From: Leptolyngbya sp. RL_3_1
Lineage (GTDB): Bacteria > Cyanobacteriota > Cyanobacteriia > Phormidesmidales > Phormidesmidaceae
Direction of reading: 5' to 3'
DNA: 43,699 nucleotides
Assembly (NCBI GenBank): GCA_012032425.1
Contig: JAAUQE010000002.1
Coordinates: 1-43,699, forward strand
The notes beneath the pieces are model-generated. The model ran no database searches and was not told the origin of the DNA. It worked only from the letters and a program-made list of their open reading frames with translations. The position numbers and the translations under genes were made by a program. Below are positions 16,733 through 25,834 of this stretch, piece by piece; position 1 is the first letter of the stretch; every line of letters starts with the position of its first letter.

Positions 16733-18576
16733 TTACCGACCAGGTAGGTGAGCAATTGGATTCACTGGGCCATGCTCAGGCAAGTGAATCTCAAAGTGCA
16801 AGTGAGGACCTGTGCTAAATCCTGTGCTACCCATCTCAGCAATCTGCTGTCCTTGACGAACCTGCTGGCCTGACTCCACCAACAGGCGGCTGTTATGGGC
16901 ATAACGGGTCATGCTGCCATCTGGATGGCGTACTTCAACCATGTTGCCATAGCCCCCTGAGTTCCAGCCTGAACGCTGAACAACGCCGGGTGCTGCTGCA
17001 TAAATGGGCGTACCGACTGGACCGGCAACATCAATGCCCTGGTGCATACGGCCCCAGCGCCAGCCATATCCTGAGGTCAAGACACCTTGGGCAGGCCAGA
17101 CATAGCCGCTAAAGTGCGAAGGTGCCTCCGGCAGGTACTCACTGGAGTCGGGCAAAATGGGCATCCCTGGAGAGACCACGCGTCCCGTTGGATCCTCAGT
17201 GATTGGCGCATACACCTCAGACCCTAGCGGAGCTGCCGCCAGGAGATGATTACCGCCTGGTTCGTCAACACTGTCCGATTGGGGGCTGACCGGGCTAGAA
17301 AACTGCGGATTGACGGGGAGAGAGGCTTCTAAGTCAGCACTGTAATCAACAGTGGTCGAACCAGAAGCAATGTCTAAAGGTGCTGCGGGTGAAATGGCAG
17401 TTGCCTCAGAAGACCCATGGCTGCCTTGTGCTTCACGCACCTCCGTGAGCAGACTAGCAACATAGGGGTCAACGGGGTCAACCGCTTCAGCAGAGGGAGC
17501 AACTGTTTCAACAGCTTCATTCCCAGCCGCTTCAGCCGGATGAACGGTGACCGGATTCCGGGAATCGTTTTGCAGCGGTAGACCGAGGTTAATGTTTTGA
17601 GCTGCTCGAGCTCAACCGGAGTGGTAGAAGAGGCATCAGCAAGGGTTTCTGCCTTCTCAGCAGAGCCTGTCGGAATGACCAAACTTCTGCCGACGAAAAT
17701 GCGCTCTGGATTCCGAATGCCATTAGCGGATGCCAGTACCTCTGGAGAGATTTGATAATCCCTTGCAATTGACCAGAGCGTGTCACCCAATTGGACTTCG
17801 TAGGTGGTACCGATGGATGAGGTCGGTGTCACCGTCAGAGACGGTAAGGGAGATCGTCCTACGGCTACCAGCGTATTGTTTGAAGCTGAGAACCAAGTTC
17901 CATCCCCACTGAGTGCAGTGGATAGCTCATCGGCAGAATTGGGAGTGGTTGCTAAAGTGCCAGACTCAGAACCAGGCAGAACAGTAGAGGTATTAACCGT
18001 AGCGCTTAACTGGGCTACGGAATCTTGTGGTCCAACCGCAGTCGAAGTAACAGCATTGGGAACCAACGATGACTCTTCAGGAGAGATCGTTTTTAACCCC
18101 TCATTAGGAGTGCGCAAGGCTTCAGGAGTGGGTTGAATCGCAGCGCCCCCAGAATCGCCTGCGGGGATCTTCAAAACTTGGCCCGACTTAATGACGGCGT
18201 CTTCCGCTAAGCCATTAGCGTGCTTAATTACGGCCACATCAACGCCGTGATCGGCAGCAATGTCCCAAAGGGTTTCACCTTCAACAACCGTGTGATAGGC
18301 AAGGGCAGCCGGTGAAAGATGGCTAGAACCAACCGAGCCGAGTGGCTGTCCAGATGCCTTACTCGGCAAGGTGCCGAGTGCCGTTGAGTTGGCCGCGAAC
18401 GCTTCCCCTGGGGAAGTTAGAATGGCACCTGATGCACCCACGGACAACGCCAAGCCAAACATGGCTACAGAGGCGCGAGGCCCACAAGCACGAACTTGAG
18501 AAGTCTTTATCACTGTCATCTCGTCAGAACGACATTGAGAGTTGTGAGTAGACTCCCTAGAAATAGCAGGTTTCAA
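16733..18576 (-). CDS. LysM-domain M23 peptidoglycan endopeptidase (one apparent frameshift)
   Basis: This is one gene, broken near 17599 by a missing base. The 5' part has a signal-like segment (RASVAMFGLALSVGASGAIL) and two LysM domains (YHTVVEGETLWDIAADHG; TYEVQLGDTLWSIARDYQ) that bind peptidoglycan. Reading CTCCAA for CTCAA continues it as NINLGLPLQNDSRNPVTVHP into the 3' part, which has a Ser/Pro-rich linker and the M23 domain (YGWRWGRMHQGIDVAG with zinc ligands; GPHLHFEIHLPEHGP). The repaired product is about 614 aa. The start chosen is TTG 18576, preceded by GGGAGGAA; upstream sequence to 18687 lacks a better site and downstream ATGs would cut the conserved N-terminus. NlpD/EnvC-like roles in cell-wall hydrolysis or septation are inferred. 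Confidence 0.88.
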
Positions 18577-19367
18577 AGGAACTTCCTCCCTGTGACCAGC
18601 ATGTGAGTAACCATGGCAAAGGAGCCTATCACGAATAACGCGGAATTGTAAGTCATTCTTGATGTAGACCGGCACATGGCAAACCAATAGCGCTGATTTA
18701 AACTCTTGGTTTTAGTAACTCGATGTGACTCAGAACTTAAAGTCACGCAACTTAAGCAAGTTTACATGAGTTAATCAAAAAAGCAATCCTCTCCGGTTGA
18801 TCCAGCCCAGGTAATGCTTGGAACTGGGCTACAGGCGCTTCTTGACCCTCTTGATGGCAGCGGCTTCCATGGGGCAGACGAGATTTTGATCGGGTCTGAA
18901 TCGGTCTTAATTTAAGGGGGGTGCTCCTGAAATCAGCCCTGATTGATTATGAAAATTGTTGGCAGCCCTCTCCTCAAGGGCTTTAGCAGAGATGGCGGTC
19001 AGAATTTGTGGATGGAGACACACCGTGCAAGATGATGTTTTAATCCTGCCCATTTTCTCAGCAGCTGTGATCAAACCATAGAAATTTCTGATACTACAAC
19101 CTATAAATTGGTATCCCACAAAACGATTAGTCGCGTGATCCTCTGGATCTGAATTGTCAGGATTGATGCGATCAGCAAGAATGCAGAGGTCCGGTGCTGG
19201 CAAGGGACGAGAGTGCGCTTGGGATTACCGAAAAGTGATGAATCATTGATTAAATAATGCCCTGGCATACCGACACCTTGGACAAGCCCTTATACCAGCC
19301 TGGTTGCAGCTAGAAAACATGAGCTTGGACTCAGGCATATTTGCGAGGGGAGTGATGAAAGGGCGGT
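18577..19367. other. long non-coding or unassigned stretch
   Basis: No convincing gene is visible in these ~790 nt. A 98-codon minus-strand frame at 18907-19203 is Cys-containing with no recognisable motif. A short minus-strand frame around 18752-18890 ends in a protein-like stretch (QALPGLDQPERIAFLIN) but has no start or family. The segment probably contains the promoter of the LysM/M23 gene on its left side, and could hold a decayed gene. Confidence 0.4.
18585..18590 (-). promoter_or_regulatory. strong ribosome binding site supporting a TTG start
   Basis: GGGAGG on the minus strand lies 8 nt upstream of TTG 18576, an ideal Shine-Dalgarno spacing. It is the reason for choosing the non-ATG start of the LysM/M23 gene. 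Confidence 0.6.
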
Positions 19368-19829
19368 TTAAAAAGATGCGCCCTGCTGACGCAGACTTTC
19401 AAAGAGGCCAACCGCGACGCTCACTGACAGGTTGAGGCTCCGAACCCCGTCGCCTTTCATGGGGATATATGCGGTGATCGGGCAATGGCTCAATATTTCT
19501 GGCGGCAGACCCTGGGTTTCTCGGCCAAATAGCAACCAGTCTGTGTGCTGGTAGGTGATGTCGCTGTACCGTACGGTGCCTTTGGTACTAAAGCCAATCA
19601 ACCGACCCCCCTGCTTCAGGCTCACTCCCGTAAAGGCAGACCATGATTCGTGGATCTGTAGGTTAACGTGGGGCCAGTAATCGAGGCCGGCTCGCTTGAG
19701 CTGGCGATCGCTGAGTTCAAACCCCAGTGGTTTAACCAGGTGGAGTTCGGTCCCGGTGGCGGCACAGGTCCGAGCGATATTGCCGGTATTGGGAGGAATC
19801 TCAGGGTTAACCAGAACCACTTTGACCAT
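19368..19829 (-). CDS. trmL: tRNA (cytidine(34)-2'-O)-methyltransferase
   Basis: The 153-aa SPOUT enzyme methylates the ribose of nucleotide 34 in tRNA-Leu. Signatures: VLVNPEIPPNTGNIARTCAATG (motif 1), LVKPLGFELSDRQLKRAGLDYW, LLFGRETQGLPPEIL (motif 2), and IPMKGDGVRSLNLSVSVAVGLFESL (motif 3, forming the trefoil knot that binds S-adenosylmethionine). Length matches the minimal TrmL family without an extra RNA-binding domain. The start at ATG 19829 gives MVKVVLVNPEIPPN. It stands alone, upstream of an unassigned region and downstream of gshA on the same strand. Confidence 0.92.
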   Translation of the reverse strand: MVKVVLVNPEIPPNTGNIARTCAATGTELHLVKPLGFELSDRQLKRAGLDYWPHVNLQIHESWSAFTGVSLKQGGRLIGFSTKGTVRYSDITYQHTDWLLFGRETQGLPPEILSHCPITAYIPMKGDGVRSLNLSVSVAVGLFESLRQQGASF

Positions 19830-20016
19830 ATGTCGATCAGTCTAGAACTTGGGTGAAAAGATGAGGGAGCAGGGCGTCACCGAACGATTGTGGCTACCCT
19901 TAGCGGTCCAGGTGACTCAATGGCGCTGGCACCATTGATAGAAGTTGTTTATTAACCAGGGCTGACCCGCAGCAGGTCTTGGGAATTGCGGTTGACAGAT
20001 TCAAGGTTCAGTGAGC

Positions 20017-21168
20017 TTAAGCTGCACAGGGCAGGCAAAGTTCCTCAATTAGGGCTTGATCCTGCTGTTGGGCAACTTTAATGGCTTGGGCCATAATCTC
20101 AGCTACGGTATAGCCTCGTTCATGGAGTGCGAGCCACTGCTGAGCCTCGTTGCCGGTTTGCAGCAGACGCTTGATCGGTGTCAGAAAGCAGCTAAACCCA
20201 TGGCGGTGGGCGATGGGCCAAAGGGAATGATATTGCGCTTCTAGCCAAGCATGGGCGGTGAGTTCTTGCCCATCTTGCCAATGCCTGACGGTCGCCCCGA
20301 GTGAAGCCTTAGCCACGGCAATTTCATTGTGGTGGGCCAGGGTGACGAGATCTGTTGCTCGGGTAGCAGCGGGCAGGTGGCTCTGCACTAGCGGATCTAA
20401 CCCTGGATCCTGAAAAAGCTGTAACAAACGTGCTTCTAACAGAGCTGTGACCGCTAAAAGATTTAAAGGGTTAATGACGAGATCGCAAATCCGTAGCTCT
20501 AGACGGTTCAGGCTGTAGGGGCGGCGATCGCCATTAGGCCGCACAGAACTCCAAAGATGCCGCACATTTTGCATGGTTTTTTGCTCAAGTTGTGATTCGG
20601 TCCATTGGATGTGGTGACCATGGCTCTCGAATAGGGGCACAAACTCCGGCGTCTGCGGGAATAGATGCCAACGGGTGGAATGATAACCCGTCGCCTGACC
20701 ATCCAAAAACGGCGAGGAGGCTGTTAACGCTAGATACAGCGGTGCTTCGACCCGCAGCAGGCGGCAGGCCCGCATCAGGATTTCTGGATCGGCGATGCCT
20801 ACATTGATGTGAATGCTGGCGGTAACGACATCCGTGCCATAGGTCTGCTCAATGTAGCTGTGATAAGGATTATTGGGGTCAGAGCGGCAAAAACGCGTCG
20901 TATCCCCCAGGGATAGAGTGCTGCCAGGAACGATGGTGTAATCTCCGAGGGTTTGCAAGTAGGTGCGTAAGGATTGACGGGGGCGCACCAGCTCACACAG
21001 TAACTGCTCGTACTGATGCAGGGGAGGGGTCGTGTACTCGACATTCCGGCTATCCGGTTCGCGGACAAATCCATCCAAGGCGGCAACGATGCGATCGGAA
21101 AATCCAACGATGTTGCCGTCAGGAGTCCCGGTGTACATCTCGACCTCAAAGCCCTTCGATAGCAGCAC
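20017..21168 (-). CDS. gshA: glutamate-cysteine ligase, cyanobacterial type
   Basis: The 383-aa protein catalyses the first, ATP-dependent step of glutathione synthesis (gamma-glutamylcysteine formation). It begins VLLSKGFEVEMYTGTPDG and contains REPDSRNVEYTTPP (glutamate-binding region), VPGSTLSLGDTTRF, SIHINVGIADPE, YHSTRWHLFPQTPEFVP, and NRLELRICDLV, all characteristic of the cyanobacterial GCS2-related branch. GTG 21168 is chosen because GAGGGAA sits just upstream and family proteins start at this residue; the TTG at 21180 is an alternative. Final residues (ELCLPCAA) are Cys-containing. It diverges from the ParA-like cluster across a 363-nt spacer. Confidence 0.9.
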   Translation of the reverse strand: MLLSKGFEVEMYTGTPDGNIVGFSDRIVAALDGFVREPDSRNVEYTTPPLHQYEQLLCELVRPRQSLRTYLQTLGDYTIVPGSTLSLGDTTRFCRSDPNNPYHSYIEQTYGTDVVTASIHINVGIADPEILMRACRLLRVEAPLYLALTASSPFLDGQATGYHSTRWHLFPQTPEFVPLFESHGHHIQWTESQLEQKTMQNVRHLWSSVRPNGDRRPYSLNRLELRICDLVINPLNLLAVTALLEARLLQLFQDPGLDPLVQSHLPAATRATDLVTLAHHNEIAVAKASLGATVRHWQDGQELTAHAWLEAQYHSLWPIAHRHGFSCFLTPIKRLLQTGNEAQQWLALHERGYTVAEIMAQAIKVAQQQDQALIEELCLPCAA

Positions 21169-21531
21169 GGTTTCCCTCAAGAAGTGACTTTACCCATGGT
21201 ATCGGTTCCAAGTCTAGGTTTAACTCCGGATCAGGTTTGGCCTACGGATCCGGTGCCAGGGTCAGCGCGCCAGTCGCGTAGCGGCAGCAGACATCTATAT
21301 ATAAGTGCAAAAAATATAGGTGTGAAAGGGAGATGGGTATAAAAGGGGTGAGATATGAATGGTGTAAATCTGGTGGGCGCACCCTGGGCTGACAGCGGAT
21401 AGTCATGAACAATCACGACACCCAAAGCAGCGATCGCCCGTGGATTAAAGATACACTGAGGCCATTCTTTGGATCTCGATGGGTCAGTCTCGGCTCATAG
21501 CCCCGCTTTCGGAGGGCATGTTCCTGCCACC
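21169..21531. promoter_or_regulatory. divergent intergenic region between gshA and the ParA-like cluster
   Basis: This 363-nt spacer must hold promoters for both directions. A locally AT-rich part at about 21295-21365 contains TATATATAAG, followed by several purine-rich near-repeats (GGTGTGAAAGGG, GGGTATAAAAGGGG, GAATGGTGTAAA) that could be binding-site iterations. I cannot assign precise -35/-10 boxes. A HIP1 site lies at about 21431. Confidence 0.35.
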
Positions 21532-22263
21532 ATGTTCAGGATTATCGCGTTTCAAGCTTGCCGCCATGGCACTGGGTGCTCTCATCTAGTTGCCAATCTA
21601 GCCGTGCTCTTAATGCAAGCTGGGTACCGCGTGGGTCTCCTGGATACGGATCCGGTGGGGGGCGGCATTCGGACGCTTTTCGACTTGGAAAATGAGGCTA
21701 TCGTCGATCCCCATAGCTACTGGTGGCTCAGTTTCGATCCTCAAAATCCGCAGCAATTGCGATCTCAAGCCTATGCCTACGGTATGCCACATCCCTACCC
21801 CCAAAGCGGCATTTATCTACCCCCTGAACACAATGCAGGCCAGATTAGTCAACAGCTTGCCAGTTTCCAACGGTATTACGGCGGTACCACCCCCAGCGAT
21901 GCACTGACCCATCTCAGTCAAGACCTCCAGTTGGACTATCTACTTCTAGATACGCAGCCCACATTAGATGATGAAAACCTCCTTGGTCTGGCTTTGGCCG
22001 ATACGATTGTCGTGCTGCTGCAACTCGATGCCTACGACTTCCAAAGAATTGCCGTGTTGTTGGGGATTGTCCAGAAGCTGAATATCCCAGATATCTGGCT
22101 GGTACTCAGTCAAGTGCTGCCAATGATTGATATTGAAGCGGTGGTGGCTAAGCTCACCGACACTTATCAGCTACCCATTGGTGCTGTGTTACCCCTTGAC
22201 GAAGACATGGTGCGCTTAGCCAGTGGGGGCTATTTTGCCTACATTATCCCCAACATGACCTGA
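21532..22263 (+). CDS. MinD/ParA-family protein with degenerate P-loop
   Basis: The 243-aa product starts MFRIIAFQACRHGTGCSHL: the deviant Walker A normally written xKGGTGKS/T is here CRHGTGCSH, with both lysines replaced. The rest of the fold is conserved (NLAVLLMQAGYRVGLLDTDP; DYLLLDTQPTLDDENL as Walker B region; DTIVVLLQLDAYDFQ), so it is probably a non-hydrolysing or altered-nucleotide partner. Start ATG 21532 is preferred over an upstream frame start at 21469 because it gives the family N-terminus. The gene is followed by a small winged-helix-like gene (8-nt gap) and then an intact paralog. A role in positioning or partitioning is family inference; the cargo is unknown. Confidence 0.8.
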   Translation: MFRIIAFQACRHGTGCSHLVANLAVLLMQAGYRVGLLDTDPVGGGIRTLFDLENEAIVDPHSYWWLSFDPQNPQQLRSQAYAYGMPHPYPQSGIYLPPEHNAGQISQQLASFQRYYGGTTPSDALTHLSQDLQLDYLLLDTQPTLDDENLLGLALADTIVVLLQLDAYDFQRIAVLLGIVQKLNIPDIWLVLSQVLPMIDIEAVVAKLTDTYQLPIGAVLPLDEDMVRLASGGYFAYIIPNMT

Positions 22264-22271
22264 CAAAAGTT

Positions 22272-22574
22272 ATGATGGGCTTTGCTCAAAAGCTTTCTCA
22301 TCCCCCTGAGCCTGTCAGCCCTGAGCCACCTCGACAAGCGCGTCGGGGTCAAGCATTACTGGGGATATTAGATCTACCTCTCCTGCATCGCCGGACGCTG
22401 ACGGCAATTATTCGGCAAGGGGGAGCCTCTACAGACGATCTCGTTAAACAGGGTTTAGAAAACCTGGAGGTGCTCTTACCTGCCCTCAAGGCGTTAAGGA
22501 CAGACGGATGGCTAGACTATGACGCTGAGACTCAGATTTGGCGTTACCGAAATTCTTCCGATGACAGAGGCTAA
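22272..22574 (+). CDS. small protein with winged-helix-like C-terminal half
   Basis: The 100-aa product has a disordered, Pro-rich, basic N-terminus (HPPEPVSPEPPRQARRGQ) and a helical C-terminal half (LHRRTLTAIIRQGGASTDDLVKQG...LLPALKALRTDGWLDYDAETQIWRY). The helix-turn-helix plus terminal beta hairpin pattern is that of winged-helix domains, in which WLDYD...IWRY would be the wing. It sits between two MinD/ParA-like genes, 8 nt after the first and 124 nt before the second, so it may be their adaptor or DNA-binding partner. ATG 22275 is an equally good start. No named family recognised. Confidence 0.65.
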   Translation: MMGFAQKLSHPPEPVSPEPPRQARRGQALLGILDLPLLHRRTLTAIIRQGGASTDDLVKQGLENLEVLLPALKALRTDGWLDYDAETQIWRYRNSSDDRG

Positions 22575-22698
22575 CACAATCGCTGCTGTCTCTAGTCACC
22601 GTGTTAAAACAAAGGCAGTCAGCCCAAATGTCCTCTAAATCAGACTGTGTTGTGCCCCCCCTAATGAGACAATCACCCGATAGATCGGCAGGTGAACT

Positions 22699-23460
22699 AT
22701 GGTAAAAGTGGTATCCGTCCATTCCTTTCGTGGTGGGACCGGCAAATCAAACACCACTGCTAACCTAGCTGCTGTCATTGCCCGTCAAGGCCAGCGGGTC
22801 GGTATTGTGGATACAGACATCCAGTCTCCTGGTATTCACGTTTTATTCGGCTTTGATGAGAGCAAGATGTCGTTGTCTTTAAACGACTACCTCTGGGGTC
22901 GTTGCTCGGTGGAAGAAACCGCTTACGATGTGACCTCGACTCTTAAAAATACGGGGACTGAGCGCAGTGCTGTCTATCTCATTCCCTCTAGCTTAAAAGC
23001 AGGCGAAATCGCTAGGGTGCTTCGTGAAGGCTATGATGTGGGCCTGTTAAACGACGGTTTTCAGGAACTCATCCATCGCTTAGACCTAGACTACCTATTT
23101 ATTGACACCCATCCGGGCCTGAACGAAGAGACCTTGTTGTCGATTACGATTTCCGACATCCTGCTCTTAATTATGCGCCCTGATCGTCAAGATTTTCAGG
23201 GAACTGCCGTCACGGTGGATATCGCCCGACGACTGGAAGTCCCCAAAATGTTGATGATGGTCAACAAAGCCCTGTCTTCCTTTGATTTTCCTGCGCTTAA
23301 AACGGAAGTAGAAAGTACTTATGGGGCTACCGTGGCAGCGATTTTGCCGCTCACTGAAGAAATGATGCAGTTAGGCAGCAGTGATATTTTCTGCATTCGT
23401 TTTCCCGACCATCCACTCACCCAAATTCTTGAGTCGGTTGCCGCCGCCTTGATCGATTAG
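22699..23460 (+). CDS. MinD/ParA-family P-loop ATPase (intact)
   Basis: The 253-aa product begins MVKVVSVHSFRGGTGKSNT, with an intact GGTGKS P-loop (the position of the usual signature lysine is Arg), followed by NLAAVIARQGQRVGIVDTDIQSPGIHVLFGFD. Walker B-like DYLFIDTHPGLNEETLL and SDILLLIMRPDRQDFQGT are clear. It lacks an obvious C-terminal amphipathic membrane helix, unlike MinD. It resembles the degenerate neighbour along its length (RVGIVDTD/RVGLLDTD; LPLTEEMMQL/LPLDEDMVRL), so the two probably arose by duplication and may form heterodimers. Likely function: ATP-dependent positioning or regulation of an unknown cargo. The small wHTH gene lies between them. Confidence 0.85.
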   Translation: MVKVVSVHSFRGGTGKSNTTANLAAVIARQGQRVGIVDTDIQSPGIHVLFGFDESKMSLSLNDYLWGRCSVEETAYDVTSTLKNTGTERSAVYLIPSSLKAGEIARVLREGYDVGLLNDGFQELIHRLDLDYLFIDTHPGLNEETLLSITISDILLLIMRPDRQDFQGTAVTVDIARRLEVPKMLMMVNKALSSFDFPALKTEVESTYGATVAAILPLTEEMMQLGSSDIFCIRFPDHPLTQILESVAAALID

Positions 23461-23604
23461 CTACACCGTTGTGCGGGTCAGGAGGCGTTATGGCTGGATT
23501 AGGATAATTGGCGAGAGGGCTCTTATATCCGCGATTTTTTGAGCAATTATGTTTTGAACGGCCATGATCTGAGTCGTGAGTTAGGGTGACGCTAGTGTTA
23601 ATCG

Positions 23605-24483
23605 ATGAGTAACCATAGAAAGGGTTTATATCTTGTGTTGAATCGCAAATTGCTGCTGTCTGTTCTGGCGATCGCCGGACTGTGGGGAAGTGGTCTGCCA
23701 GCGAATGGGCAGGCTTTACTCCCCTATGTTTTGCCGCTTGACCAGGATCGTTTAGAAGCACAGGGCTTATTTTGGGCGCAGGAAGCGGCTCGATTAGCTC
23801 AGTTTCAGCAATACCAAGAGGCCCTTGCTCAAGCCCAGCTAGCGGCGCAACTGGCCCCCAACGAGGCACCCGTCTGGGGGCTGCTGGGCAGTCTTTACTT
23901 ACAGCTTGATGATTTAGACGAGGCCATTACTGCTTTGCAGAGGGCACAGCAGTTAGAGGGCGATAACTCAGCGGTACTCTTTGCACTAGGGACGGCTCAT
24001 CTGCGCAAGCAGCAGTATTCGGAGGCGGTGCGCTATTTGGAATCTGGGTTACAGTTGGAGCCCGATAACCCAGGGGCTCGGTTTGATTTAGGCAATACCT
24101 ATTTTCAGCTCGGACGCTTTGAGCAGGCGATCGCCCAATATGAGGCTTCCGTTGAGCTAGATCCCGAGTTCTGGCCCTCGGTCAATAATATTGGTCTGGT
24201 GCTTTATGAGCAGGGGGATCGCCAAGCCGCAATTGCGAAGTGGGATGCCTCCCTCGACATCTCGCCGGAAGAACCGGAGCCCCAGTTGGCGATCGCCGTG
24301 GCCAAATATGCCCTAGGCCAACGTCAAGAAGCAATAGCCCTGGGTATCGCTGCCCTAGAGCGTGATAGCCGCTATGCGGATCGCGACTTTTTGATCCAAA
24401 ACCTCTGGGGGCAGGCCCTGATGGTTGACACCGACACCTTCTTTGCGGTGCCTGCTGTACAAGCGATTCTCGTTCAGCTCTAA
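23605..24483 (+). CDS. exported TPR-repeat protein
   Basis: The 292-aa product has a basic N-terminus and signal-peptide-like hydrophobic segment (LLLSVLAIAGLWGSGLPANGQA, cleavage near ANGQA), then at least five tetratricopeptide repeats (YQEALAQAQLAAQLAPNEAP; LDEAITALQRAQQLEGDNSA; YSEAVRYLESGLQLEPDNPG; FEQAIAQYEASVELDPEFWP; RQAAIAKWDASLDISPEEPE). TPRs mediate protein-protein contacts; here probably outside the cytoplasm. It lies 144 nt after the intact ParA-like gene and overlaps nothing. Functional link to the ParA pair is suggested only by adjacency. Confidence 0.82.
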   Translation: MSNHRKGLYLVLNRKLLLSVLAIAGLWGSGLPANGQALLPYVLPLDQDRLEAQGLFWAQEAARLAQFQQYQEALAQAQLAAQLAPNEAPVWGLLGSLYLQLDDLDEAITALQRAQQLEGDNSAVLFALGTAHLRKQQYSEAVRYLESGLQLEPDNPGARFDLGNTYFQLGRFEQAIAQYEASVELDPEFWPSVNNIGLVLYEQGDRQAAIAKWDASLDISPEEPEPQLAIAVAKYALGQRQEAIALGIAALERDSRYADRDFLIQNLWGQALMVDTDTFFAVPAVQAILVQL

Positions 24484-24496
24484 ACTCCTTCTTTTG

Positions 24497-25698
24497 GTGC
24501 CAGTGTCTGGATCCGTTCAGCCTCTCGCTGAGGTGATTTCCCAACAAATCGAAGCTACGCCCCAAGGCCGTATTCCCTTTGCGACCTTTATGGCGTTAGC
24601 CCTCTATCACCCCGAGCAAGGGTATTACGCTGCTGGCAGTCAGCAACTGGGTCCCCAGGGAGACTTCATTACGGCTAGCCACTTAGGCAGCGACTTTGGC
24701 GAGCTGCTAGCGGATCAGCTGGTGGAAATGTGGTCTGGCCTGGACTATCCCGATCCGTTTGATGTGATCGAGATGGGGGCAGGCCAAGGGCAGCTCACGC
24801 ACCAGGTTTTAGGCCGATTAGCAGCGGCTCACCCCGACTGCTTTCAGGCCCTCAGCTATACCCTGATCGAGACTTCCCCAGCCTTACAAACGGCCCAAAA
24901 ATCTGCCCTAAGTGCTTGGCAAGCGCGAGGTGTCTCGATCACCTGGCAAGCCTTAGCGGATATTCCGCCCAATGGTTGGACGGGCTGTTTGTTTTCTAAT
25001 GAGCTGGTCGATGCCTTGCCGGTGCATCGGGTGACGCTGACGGAGACTGGCTTACAAGAGCAGTATGTGGCCCTCAAGTCAGGGGATCGCTGCTTTGAAA
25101 CCGTGCTGGGTCCTTTATCGACTCCAGCTCTGGCTGACTACTTTGACCAAGTGGATATTGCCCTCGCGTCGCCTCGTTACCCGCTCGGGTATACCACCGA
25201 GGTGAACTTGGCGGCCTTGACTTGGCTGGCGGCGATCGCTGAGCGGCTCAAGCGAGGCTATGTCCTCACCATTGATTATGGTTACCCGGCCCAGCAATAC
25301 TACAATCCCCAGCGGATTGGGGGCACCTTGCAGTGCTATAACCGCCACCGCCACCACAGCGATCCGTTTTACGACGTGGGTGATCAAGACATCACCGCCC
25401 ATGTCGATTTCACCGCCCTGATTCACCACGGTGAGCGCCATGGTCTGCAATATCTCGGCCAGGTACCCCAAGCGCTATTTCTCATGGCGCTGGGGTTGGC
25501 GATCGCCTCGCGGCGCTCCGCACCATCACAGCCACTGATGGTCCGACCCTGCAAGCCGCGATTCAACACCGCAATTACCTACAAAGTCTGATTAACCCCA
25601 TCGGTCTGGGGCAATTCCAAGTGCTTTTGCAGGGCAAAAGGCTGCCCAACTTCCATGCAGCTCCTTCTCTCCGGGGTTTCACCATGCCAGAGCGCTGA
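24497..25698 (+). CDS. MidA/NDUFAF7-family SAM-dependent methyltransferase (one apparent frameshift)
   Basis: The protein belongs to the DUF185 class of methyltransferases; NDUFAF7 methylates an arginine of complex I, and bacterial members are presumed to act on a related target. Motifs: FATFMALALYHPEQGYY, PQGDFITAS, VIEMGAGQGQLT (SAM-binding loop, about residue 92), CLFSNELVDALPVHRV, VLTIDYGYPAQQYYNP, and CYNRHRHHSDPFYDVGDQDITAHVDF. Near 25498 one G is missing; adding it (TTGGGCGAT) restores LGDRLAALRTIT...HAAPSLRGFTMPER to a stop at 25698. Start is uncertain: GTG 24497, TTG 24494 and GTG 24503 are candidates, none with a strong ribosome site. Confidence 0.87.
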
Positions 25699-25834
25699 TA
25701 TGAGGATGACCTCACGAGCCTAAACAGGGATGATTTTTTGAGGGTTCCACCATAAAGCGCCCGCAATCATGGCAAAGACTTACGCGGACTGAGGCAGTCT
25801 ACGCTATCCTCAAAGACGCTACCGTAAAACTATC

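Noticed and set aside
18907-19203. 98-aa minus-strand frame
   Set aside because: No motif, no ribosome site and atypical composition; probably chance or decayed sequence.
21532-22574. McdA/McdB carboxysome positioning pair
   Set aside because: The degenerate P-loop recalls McdA, but the small protein is winged-helix-like and not Gln-rich, no carboxysome genes are nearby, and an intact paralog follows.
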